A stretch of 18,645 nt of DNA from NCBI GenBank assembly GCA_964422195.1, contig CAYRAF010000021.1, forward strand, positions 1-18,645. The letters run 5' to 3'. Shown here piece by piece: positions 12,938 through 18,645 of this stretch. Position 1 is the stretch's first letter; every line of letters begins with the position of its first letter. The notes under the pieces were generated by a model. It searched no databases, was not told the DNA's origin, and was given only the letters and a program-made list of their open reading frames with translations. The position numbers were made by a program, and so were the translations under genes. This stretch comes from CALVUP01 sp964422195 (GTDB lineage Bacteria; Bacillota_I; Bacilli_A; RF39; UBA660).

Positions 12938-13462
12938 TTATAAATATTTATCTATTATTTCTTTAATATATAGTTTATACTCTACTTTATCTGTATTACT
13001 ATCTTTAGCATCTAATAAACATAATGGCGGAAATAGTACACACCAAAAATTATCTCCTTTTCCTTCTCCTAAAGTGATTACTAATGATTCATAGTTTCCT
13101 TCTTTATAAGTAACTCCCTTATATTTTTTCTTTGGAAAATAATTATACCCGTAATTTACATCATACTTTTGATCTACATTTATTTCTTTTAGTGTATCTT
13201 TTACAATATCATCTATATTACTAATCTCTTTTTTGATATTATTTCTAGTTTTAGATAATGATTTTGTATCAGAGAGTGTTAATATTTCCTTTTGAACAGC
13301 ATCTCTTACTTTTATTTTTATATTTTGATCTTCTACGGTATTAGAGTTAGCAATTACTCTAAGTCTTATGGCCTCACTAGGAATAATTAATTCATCCTCT
13401 TTTATTTTTGTAAAAGAAAACAAAGTAATAAGAGTTAACACTAATAAAATCATTTTTTTCAT
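12938..13462 (-). CDS. spoIIR: Stage II sporulation signal protein SpoIIR
   Basis: SpoIIR is made in the forespore, secreted into the intermembrane space, and triggers SpoIIGA to process pro-sigma-E in the mother cell. It has 174 residues: a signal peptide or anchor (about 3-18), IRLRVIANSNTVEDQNIKIKVRDAV in the first conserved block, and the hallmark C-terminal block YESLVITLGEGKGDNFWCVLFPPLC. AAGGTGA lies 7 bases before the ATG. It follows prmC, as in B. subtilis. Expected regulation is sigma-F, but no clear sigma-F promoter was found. A terminator-like hairpin occupies the gap and contains the SD. Confidence 0.95.
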   Translation of the reverse strand: MKKMILLVLTLITLFSFTKIKEDELIIPSEAIRLRVIANSNTVEDQNIKIKVRDAVQKEILTLSDTKSLSKTRNNIKKEISNIDDIVKDTLKEINVDQKYDVNYGYNYFPKKKYKGVTYKEGNYESLVITLGEGKGDNFWCVLFPPLCLLDAKDSNTDKVEYKLYIKEIIDKYL

Positions 13463-13464
13463 AT

Positions 13465-13498
13465 AAAAATCACCTTAACTACATATTGGGTGATTTTT
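13465..13498 (-). terminator. Hairpin between prmC and spoIIR containing the spoIIR SD
   Basis: A perfect 10-bp stem, AAAAATCACC (13489-13498 on the minus strand) with GGTGATTTTT (13465-13474), has a 14-base loop. It looks like a prmC terminator, but its descending arm holds the AGGTGA SD of spoIIR and the ATG is 2 bases further on. Confidence 0.65.
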
Positions 13499-13505
13499 TA
13501 TTTTT

Positions 13506-14330
13506 TTATTCACAATTTTTAAAAACAAATAACATTCTATCTCTTCCTTGCATATCTTTTTTTACTATTATTTTGATATCAGATAAATGTTTATGAGCAA
13601 TATCAATAATATCATTTGCTTGATCTGCGCCTATTTCAAAAGCTATTATATACTTATCTTTTAAATTATTACTAGCATGTGCTAATATTTTTTCATAGAA
13701 ATATAATCCATTATCTTTTGCATATAGTGCCAAGTGTGGTTCATTATCTTTTACTAAAGAATCTATCTTTTCATCTTCTTTTATGTATGGGGGATTACTA
13801 ATAATAATATCAAATTTTTCTTCTATACTATCAAGCATATCTCCTTGAATAATATTTACGTCTGTAGATAATAGCTCACTGTTTTCTTTAGCAACTTCTA
13901 AAGCATCAATACTTATATCTAAAAGTGTTATATTACATTCTTTTCGTTCTTTCTTTATGGAAATTCCTATTGCTCCACTTCCGCATCCTAAATCTATGAT
14001 ATTTGCTTTTCCATTGAAGTATTTATCTATGTATTTTATAGTGTTTTCTACTAATTCTTCTGTTTCAAACCTAGGTATTAATACTTTTTCATTTACTACA
14101 AATTCATATCCATAAAAATTAGTTTTTCCTAAAGCATATTGAATTGGAGTATTGTTGACTACAGCCTCTACTACTTTTTTAAATGTTTCTTCTTTATCTA
14201 TATCTACATTTTCATCTAAGTGATTATATAGTTCAAGAGGATTATAACCAAGTATTTGACTTAATAATAGCTTTACTTTATCTTTATGTATTTGTTTATT
14301 TCCATAATCAATTAATTCATTAATCTTCAT
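13506..14330 (-). CDS. prmC: Peptide chain release factor N5-glutamine methyltransferase
   Basis: Methylates the glutamine of the GGQ motif in release factors RF1 and RF2 using S-adenosylmethionine, which boosts termination. It has 274 residues. The SAM-binding motif DLGCGSGAIG is at 113-122 and the substrate-binding catalytic motif NPPY at 179-182 (IISNPPYIKEDEK). A small helical N-terminal domain (about 1-80) includes PIQYALGKTNFYGYEF. The start overlaps the end of prfA by 11 bases, so the enzyme is translationally coupled to its substrate, the usual arrangement. There is little SD of its own. Confidence 0.95.
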   Translation of the reverse strand: MKINELIDYGNKQIHKDKVKLLLSQILGYNPLELYNHLDENVDIDKEETFKKVVEAVVNNTPIQYALGKTNFYGYEFVVNEKVLIPRFETEELVENTIKYIDKYFNGKANIIDLGCGSGAIGISIKKERKECNITLLDISIDALEVAKENSELLSTDVNIIQGDMLDSIEEKFDIIISNPPYIKEDEKIDSLVKDNEPHLALYAKDNGLYFYEKILAHASNNLKDKYIIAFEIGADQANDIIDIAHKHLSDIKIIVKKDMQGRDRMLFVFKNCE

Positions 14331-15378
14331 CCGCTAATTTTCTTCTTTGATCTTCAGAAATTAAGGCCTCTATTATTTCAGAAAGATCCCCTTCCATAAC
14401 TCTATCTAATTGCTTAGTAGTAAAATTTATTCTATGATCTGTAACTCTATTTTGTGGATAATTGTAAGTTCTTATCTTTTCTGCGCGATCTCCAGTACCT
14501 ACTTTACTTTTTCTTTCAGCACCAGATTTCTTTTCTTCTTCTTCTAAAGCTGCTTCATATATTCTTGATTTTAGTACTTTTAAAGCTCTTTCTTTATTTT
14601 TTATCTGGCTTCTTTCATTTTGGCAAGTAACTACAATACCTGTTGGAATATGAGTAAGTCTTACAGCACTGTCTGTGGTATTAACTCCTTGACCGCCTTT
14701 ACCACTTGATCTATAAACATCCACTTTAATATCTTTTTCATCTATATCAATATCAACATCCTCTGCTTCTGGCATAACAAGAACTGTTGCAGTTGATGTT
14801 TGTAGACGACCATTAGATTCTGTCACTGGTACTCTTTGTACTCTATGAGATCCACTCTCATATTTTAGTTTTGAATATGCTCCATGCCCTTTTACTATGA
14901 ACTCAACTATTGTAAATCCTCCAGCTTCGCCATCAATTGCATTTATTGTCTCTACAGAAAAGCCTTGTTTTTCAGCATATCTAGTATACATTCTATATAG
15001 ATCTCCAGCAAATATATTTGCTTCATCTCCACCTGCAGCTCCTCTTATTTCCATAATAACATTTTTATTATCATTAGGGTCTTTTGGAATTAATAATATT
15101 TCTAGTTTTGTTATTAATTCCTTTTCTTTTTCTTGAAGTGATGGTAATTCTTCTTTAGCCATATCCGCAAGTTCTTTATCCTTTAACATTTCAGATACTT
15201 CTTTTAAATCATCCTGTATTCTCTTATATTCTTTATAAGTATTAACAGTTTCCTCTAAATCGCTTATTTCTTTTGAAATATTAGTTGTTTTAGTTATATC
15301 ATTTAAAGTATCTGGGTTCATTAATTCATTATTTAGTGAATTGTATTTATCAACTATAGCATCTAATCTATCAAACAT
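14320..15378 (-). CDS. prfA: Peptide chain release factor 1
   Basis: RF1 recognises UAA and UAG stop codons and triggers peptide release in the ribosomal A site. It has 352 residues, as usual. The GGQ motif is at 228-230 in SSGKGGQGVNTTDSAVR. The stop-codon-recognising PxT tripeptide is Pro-Val-Thr (about 184-186) in RVPVTESNGRLQTST. The N-terminal coiled region precedes these. The frame extends to a GTG at 15387, but AGAGG lies 8 bases before the ATG at 15378, which gives the family start MFDRLDAIVDKY. It is co-transcribed with prmC and has its own extended -10 promoter. Confidence 0.97.
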   Translation of the reverse strand: MFDRLDAIVDKYNSLNNELMNPDTLNDITKTTNISKEISDLEETVNTYKEYKRIQDDLKEVSEMLKDKELADMAKEELPSLQEKEKELITKLEILLIPKDPNDNKNVIMEIRGAAGGDEANIFAGDLYRMYTRYAEKQGFSVETINAIDGEAGGFTIVEFIVKGHGAYSKLKYESGSHRVQRVPVTESNGRLQTSTATVLVMPEAEDVDIDIDEKDIKVDVYRSSGKGGQGVNTTDSAVRLTHIPTGIVVTCQNERSQIKNKERALKVLKSRIYEAALEEEEKKSGAERKSKVGTGDRAEKIRTYNYPQNRVTDHRINFTTKQLDRVMEGDLSEIIEALISEDQRRKLADED

Positions 15379-15396
15379 CTTCTTCACCTCTTTTGT

Positions 15397-15405
15397 ATTA
15401 TATCA
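15397..15405 (-). promoter_or_regulatory. Extended -10 promoter for prfA-prmC
   Basis: The minus strand reads TGATATAAT (TATAAT at 15397-15402), immediately downstream of the rpoE terminator and about 20 bases before the prfA start. The -35 is poor. Confidence 0.55.
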
Positions 15406-15407
15406 TA

Positions 15408-15435
15408 AAATTAAGAAAACACCATAAAAGGTGTT
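15408..15435 (-). terminator. Short terminator after rpoE
   Basis: AACACC (15418-15423) and GGTGTT (15430-15435) form a 6-bp stem with a 6-base loop. On the minus strand TTTTCTTAATTTT follows. It overlaps the rpoE stop codon. The T-run is interrupted, so it may be leaky. Confidence 0.55.
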
Positions 15436-15865
15436 ACTCCATTTCTAATTCGTCTTCATCGATTATTACTAAATCTTTTAATTCATCTTCTGTATCATCA
15501 TAATCATCGGTACTTTTTGTTGAATCATATGATACATCATCAGATTCTCCTTCATCCTCTTCTTCATCGTCCTCATCATCTTCTTCATCTTCAATTTTTA
15601 CTATTTTATCAGATTTATGCCTATCTCTTAAATCCCAGCAACCATCTTCTAACATAATAAATCTCTTATCTGTTGTTAAAGATGTGTAGTAATCTCCTAT
15701 TTTCAATTCATAATCTTTATCACTTAATTCCAACAAATTACAAATCATTTTAAATAAATCTGCAGTATTCATTGGACTATTTTCATTTAATATTAGATTA
15801 GTTATATCCTTATAAGATAATAATTCTAATTCTTCTTTTGTATATTTTGCAATTGTTTTTTTCAT
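15434..15865 (-). CDS. rpoE: DNA-directed RNA polymerase delta subunit
   Basis: Delta is a Bacilli-specific small subunit that promotes core recycling and alters promoter sensitivity to the initiating NTP. It has 143 residues: a folded N-terminal HARE-HTH domain (about 1-85, with MNTADLFKMI and KIGDYYTSLTTDKRFIMLEDGCWDLR) and a disordered tail of Asp/Glu from about residue 91 to the end. AGGAGG lies 5 bases before the ATG. It has its own promoter and terminator. In B. subtilis pyrG follows; here prfA does. Confidence 0.94.
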   Translation of the reverse strand: MKKTIAKYTKEELELLSYKDITNLILNENSPMNTADLFKMICNLLELSDKDYELKIGDYYTSLTTDKRFIMLEDGCWDLRDRHKSDKIVKIEDEEDDEDDEEEDEGESDDVSYDSTKSTDDYDDTEDELKDLVIIDEDELEME

Positions 15866-15908
15866 GAGTTCCTCCTAATAACAATTATTTTTACAAATAA
15901 CACATAAA

Positions 15909-15937
15909 TTTATACCATACTTTATATATAATTACAA
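15909..15937 (-). promoter_or_regulatory. Sigma-A promoter of rpoE
   Basis: The minus strand has TTGTAA (15932-15937), 17 bases, then TATAAA (15909-15914) preceded by TGG (an extended -10). It lies in the 79-base gap after argS, in which no clear argS terminator was seen. Confidence 0.7.
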
Positions 15938-15944
15938 TATATTT

Positions 15945-17696
15945 TTACATTTTTTCTGGAATATTTAATCCTAGTGTATCTAAAAGCATTATATTCGTAT
16001 TATAAACAATTTGTGATAGGAATAACCAAGATTCTTTTTTTTCTGTGTTTTCTTCAGGTAAAATCTTGTTTTCTGAATAAAATTTGTTATAAAGACTAAC
16101 AAGTTTATAAATATATTCACATATATCATTTAAACTTCTAGTAGAATATGATTTTTTCAATATTTTTGGTAATTCTAGTAATTTTAAAATAACATTTCTT
16201 TCGCTCTCTGTATAGACATCATGATATTTATCAATAGATTCCGCTTTTATACTTGCTTTTTCTAATAAAGATTTTATTCTAATAGTTGAGTATAAAAGAT
16301 ATGAAGCTGTTTTTCCTTCTAATTCTGCGAATTTTTGTGGATCAAAAACATAATCAGTTGTCCTATAAGGAAGTAAATCAGCATATTTTATTGTATCTAT
16401 TGCTATTATATGAGCTGTTTTTTCTTTATTATCCTCCCCTACTATATCAACATTTATTCTTTTTAAAGTTTCTGCTTCTACTATTTTTATTAATTCTTTT
16501 AGTGACATTACTCCACCATCTCTAGTTTTAAATGGTTTTTTATCTGGACCATTCATAGTACCGAATGGTAAAAACTCTAAAGATAATTCTGCACTAGCAA
16601 TACCTGCTTTTTTGCAAGCACGAAATACTTGTTCAAAGTGAAGATTTTGTCTTACATCAGTTAAATACCAAATAGCATTAGGATTATAATCTTTTACACG
16701 GTTATATAAAGTTGCTATTTCTGTTGTTTGGTATCCTGCTGCACCATTAGATTTAACAAGTAATATAGGAGGCATTTCCTTATTATCTTTTTCTTCTTTT
16801 ACTTCTACTATTAACGCTCCTTCATCATTTTTAGTTAAATTTTTTTCTTTAAATATATCAATGATTTTAGGTATAGAAGGATCTGCATCACTTTCACCTA
16901 ACCATAAATCAAATTCTGTGTTTAAATCTTCATACACTCTTCTAATATCATTACAACTCACATTAACTATGTGTTTCCATAATGCTCTATACCCTCTTAC
17001 ACCTTCTTGTAGTTTTGTTGTTATTTCTTGTGCTTCCTTTAAATACTCTTCATCTTCATTCTTCTTTTTTGAAGCTCTTGGATATATAACAGCTAAATCT
17101 TCCTCCGTTACTGGAGATTCTTCTGGATACTCTCCTGTATATGCCTCATCAAAATATATCAAATCTGGATACATTTCTTTTATTTCTCTCATTACAAGAC
17201 CCATAGGAAGTCCCCAATCACCTAAATGTACATCTCCTATTACTTCATTTCCAAGCAATTTAGCCAATCTTTTTAAAGCTTCACCTATGTTTGCTGATCT
17301 TAAATGACCAACATGTAATTCTTTGGCAATATTTGCTCCACCATAATCAATTATTATTTTTTTCTTTGGTTCAAAATCAATATTATTTTCCTTTAGATCT
17401 ATTAACTTATTAACACTATTTTCTAAAAACTCTTTTGATAAAGATAAATTTATAAAACCTGGCCCTGCAATATTAACTCTAGTAAATATCTTATTTAACT
17501 CTAAAGCATCTGCTATTTTACCAGCTATTTCTCTAGCATCTTCATCACTTTTTTTTGCTAACATCATAGCTTCATTTAATTGAAAATCACCAAATTCAGG
17601 ACGTGCAGAAACTAGTAAATTTATTTTTTCCAAATCATATCCTAAATCATTTATAGTATTCAATATTATTTCTTCTACTGACTTTATAATACTCAT
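15945..17696 (-). CDS. argS: Arginyl-tRNA synthetase
   Basis: Class I synthetase that charges tRNA-Arg. It has 583 residues, slightly longer than the roughly 556 of B. subtilis. An N-terminal additional domain (about 1-100, with RPEFGDFQLN and GPGFINLSL) is followed by the catalytic domain with the HIGH-type motif HVGH (128-131) in DYGGANIAKELHVGHLRSAN. The segment FGTMNGPDKKPFKTRDGGVMSL replaces a canonical KMSKS, as is normal for many ArgRS. The C-terminal DALR anticodon-binding domain ends the protein. GGAGG lies 7 bases before the ATG. The ATG overlaps the stop of the DUF1934 gene by one base (TAATG), so the two are coupled. Confidence 0.97.
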   Translation of the reverse strand: MSIIKSVEEIILNTINDLGYDLEKINLLVSARPEFGDFQLNEAMMLAKKSDEDAREIAGKIADALELNKIFTRVNIAGPGFINLSLSKEFLENSVNKLIDLKENNIDFEPKKKIIIDYGGANIAKELHVGHLRSANIGEALKRLAKLLGNEVIGDVHLGDWGLPMGLVMREIKEMYPDLIYFDEAYTGEYPEESPVTEEDLAVIYPRASKKKNEDEEYLKEAQEITTKLQEGVRGYRALWKHIVNVSCNDIRRVYEDLNTEFDLWLGESDADPSIPKIIDIFKEKNLTKNDEGALIVEVKEEKDNKEMPPILLVKSNGAAGYQTTEIATLYNRVKDYNPNAIWYLTDVRQNLHFEQVFRACKKAGIASAELSLEFLPFGTMNGPDKKPFKTRDGGVMSLKELIKIVEAETLKRINVDIVGEDNKEKTAHIIAIDTIKYADLLPYRTTDYVFDPQKFAELEGKTASYLLYSTIRIKSLLEKASIKAESIDKYHDVYTESERNVILKLLELPKILKKSYSTRSLNDICEYIYKLVSLYNKFYSENKILPEENTEKKESWLFLSQIVYNTNIMLLDTLGLNIPEKM

Positions 17697-18037
17697 TATA
17701 ATACCTCCAATTCATATATAAACTTATCTTCATCTATATTATAACTTATTTTTATATTATTATCTTTCCTATCTACTTTAACTTTTTTTAAATCTATTAA
17801 AAATTCTTTATCTATTTCTTTTATATATACTTTACCTTTATTTTTATCAAAAAAATATTCCATGTATAATTCATCGTTTTCTCTTGATAAAACATTTTTA
17901 TTCATATCGAAAACTGTTTTTGTAGTATCTTCTTCTATGTATTTAAAAACTGAATAATCATTAGAAACTATAGCTTTATAATTATTTTCTTTTTGCTTAT
18001 TATTAGTTTTTATTTTTATTTTTATATTCGCCTTCAA
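17696..18037 (-). CDS. DUF1934 family beta-barrel protein (YwiB-like)
   Basis: A 113-residue cytoplasmic protein in the position of B. subtilis ywiB, directly upstream of argS and overlapping its start by one base. Members of DUF1934 adopt a lipocalin-like barrel; no biochemical role is established. The segment YIEEDTTKTVFDMNKNVLSRENDELYMEYFFDKNKGKVYIKE has the alternating beta pattern of the family. No ATG fits: GGAGG lies 9 bases before a TTG at 18037, giving MKANIKIKIKT; a TTG two codons earlier is the alternative. Assignment rests on the weak sequence pattern plus synteny. Confidence 0.75.
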   Translation of the reverse strand: MKANIKIKIKTNNKQKENNYKAIVSNDYSVFKYIEEDTTKTVFDMNKNVLSRENDELYMEYFFDKNKGKVYIKEIDKEFLIDLKKVKVDRKDNNIKISYNIDEDKFIYELEVL

Positions 18038-18071
18038 AAACAAATTCCTCCAATTCAAATTTCTACATCAG

Positions 18072-18080
18072 ATTATAGCA
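18072..18080 (-). promoter_or_regulatory. Extended -10 promoter of the DUF1934-argS operon
   Basis: The minus strand reads TGCTATAAT with TATAAT at 18072-18077. A weak TGTACT lies 17 bases upstream. It is in the divergent gap shared with the PBP gene. Confidence 0.6.
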
Positions 18081-18097
18081 TATTCTTTATATTTAGT

Positions 18098-18126
18098 ACA
18101 TATTTTTTAAAATTTTTTTCATAATA
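18098..18126 (+). promoter_or_regulatory. Possible sigma-G-like promoter of the PBP gene
   Basis: The plus strand has ACATA (18098-18102), 17 bases, then CATAATA (18120-18126), close to the sigma-G consensus GHATR / CATWHTA (4 of 5 and 7 of 7). The leader would be about 15 bases. In B. subtilis pbpF and pbpG are forespore-expressed. AT-richness makes chance matches easy. Confidence 0.3.
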
Positions 18127-18147
18127 AAAAAGAAATGAGGTTTTATT

Positions 18148-18645
18148 ATGCGTTTGCTAAAAAGATTAAGAAACTTTGCTATATTTTTTGTAATAATATG
18201 TGTGATTTTTTTTGTTTGTAGTTATTTCTATGTTAAATTAACTCCTACCATTAATATAAATACAAGTTCTGGTATTACTTATTTAGATGATAACGAAGAA
18301 GTTTTTTATCAGGGAAATACTACCTCAAAATGGGTAGGATATAAAGATATATCTAAAAATGTTATTAACGCAACTATTTCTAGTGAAGATAAAAACTTTT
18401 ATTCACATCATGGGTTTGACATTAAAAGAATAGTTAAAGCCATCTTCAGTAATATGATTAATAAAAGTAGACAAGGAGCTTCTACTATTTCACAACAATA
18501 TGTCAAAAACTTATACTTAGATTTTGATCAAACTTGGTCTAGAAAATGGGATGAAATGTGGTTAACTATGGAAATAGAGGCTCATTATTCTAAAAAACAA
18601 ATATTGGAAGGATATTTAAACACTATAAATTATGGTCATGGTATG
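18148..18645 (+). CDS. Class A penicillin-binding protein, N-terminal part (cut by window edge)
   Basis: Bifunctional peptidoglycan glycosyltransferase/transpeptidase; only the first 166 residues are in the window. A cytoplasmic basic start and one helix (about 10-30) anchor it in the membrane, and the GT51 glycosyltransferase domain begins around residue 45. The motif EDKNFYSHHGFD has the catalytic Glu80. RQGASTISQQYVKNLYL (about 108-124) and the segment ending SKKQILEGYLNTINYGHGM follow. The ASTISQQYVKNLYL wording resembles PbpG/PbpF types rather than PBP1. In Bacillus relatives a pbpG gene lies near ywiB-argS. GAGG lies 7 bases before the ATG. The transpeptidase half is not visible. Confidence 0.92.
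   Translation, partial: MRLLKRLRNFAIFFVIICVIFFVCSYFYVKLTPTININTSSGITYLDDNEEVFYQGNTTSKWVGYKDISKNVINATISSEDKNFYSHHGFDIKRIVKAIFSNMINKSRQGASTISQQYVKNLYLDFDQTWSRKWDEMWLTMEIEAHYSKKQILEGYLNTINYGHGM

Noticed and set aside
10765..15136. Short plus-strand frames within murA, mntP and prfA
   Set aside because: They are shadows of well-identified minus-strand genes with no start signals.
16861..17307. A 148-codon open frame on the plus strand
   Set aside because: It is antisense to argS, with no SD and no recognisable domain; it is a Ser/Phe-rich shadow.
1..18645. CRISPR arrays, tRNA or rRNA genes, prophage genes
   Set aside because: No regularly spaced repeats, cloverleaf-like GC-rich segments or phage genes were seen on either strand.

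Overview
The window is a very AT-rich stretch from a spore-forming, low-GC Gram-positive bacterium of the class Bacilli. Three things point there: spoIIID, spoIIQ and spoIIR are present; RNA polymerase delta (rpoE) is a Bacilli hallmark; and the gene order is a compressed version of the Bacillus subtilis region running from ywiB/argS to hpf/secA. The standard genetic code is used (TGG for Trp, TGA as a stop). The species cannot be named; an uncultured, host-associated, anaerobic Bacilli lineage is plausible but is inference.

Layout: almost everything reads leftward on the minus strand. In the direction of transcription the order is: a DUF1934 protein (ywiB-like) and argS (17.7-18.0 kb and below); rpoE; prfA-prmC; spoIIR; an mntP-like gene; fba-murA; an SGNH hydrolase; rpmE; rpiB and a DUF1146 gene; spoIIQ; spoIIID-mbl; a tagO/wecA-type gene; the agr block; a cold-shock gene; hpf; and the first 378 codons of secA, cut by the left edge. 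At the right edge a class A penicillin-binding protein starts divergently on the plus strand and is also cut.

The distinctive insertion is a complete agr-type peptide quorum-sensing locus at 2.2-5.1 kb. agrB and a 38-residue AgrD pheromone precursor read rightward. agrA and agrC read leftward and meet them head-on at a shared palindromic terminator. The AgrD core has a clostridial look (Cys-Leu-Trp) followed by Asp-Glu-Pro as in staphylococci, and its ring size is ambiguous. It is the best candidate here for an undescribed signalling specificity.

The remaining genes form three groups. The first is wall and shape: murA, mbl, the tagO type, the PBP and the SGNH enzyme. The second is translation: argS, prfA, prmC, rpmE and hpf. 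The third is sporulation: spoIIR (forespore-to-mother-cell signal), spoIIQ (engulfment channel) and spoIIID (mother-cell regulator). Many intergenic regions hold recognisable sigma-A promoters, several with the same extended -10 TGATATAAT, and Rho-independent hairpins. At three junctions a terminator-like hairpin runs directly into the next gene's ribosome binding site.

Several start codons were set from Shine-Dalgarno (SD) position rather than from the longest open frame. No tRNA, rRNA, CRISPR array, insertion sequence or prophage gene was seen, and no gap between genes exceeds about 260 bases.
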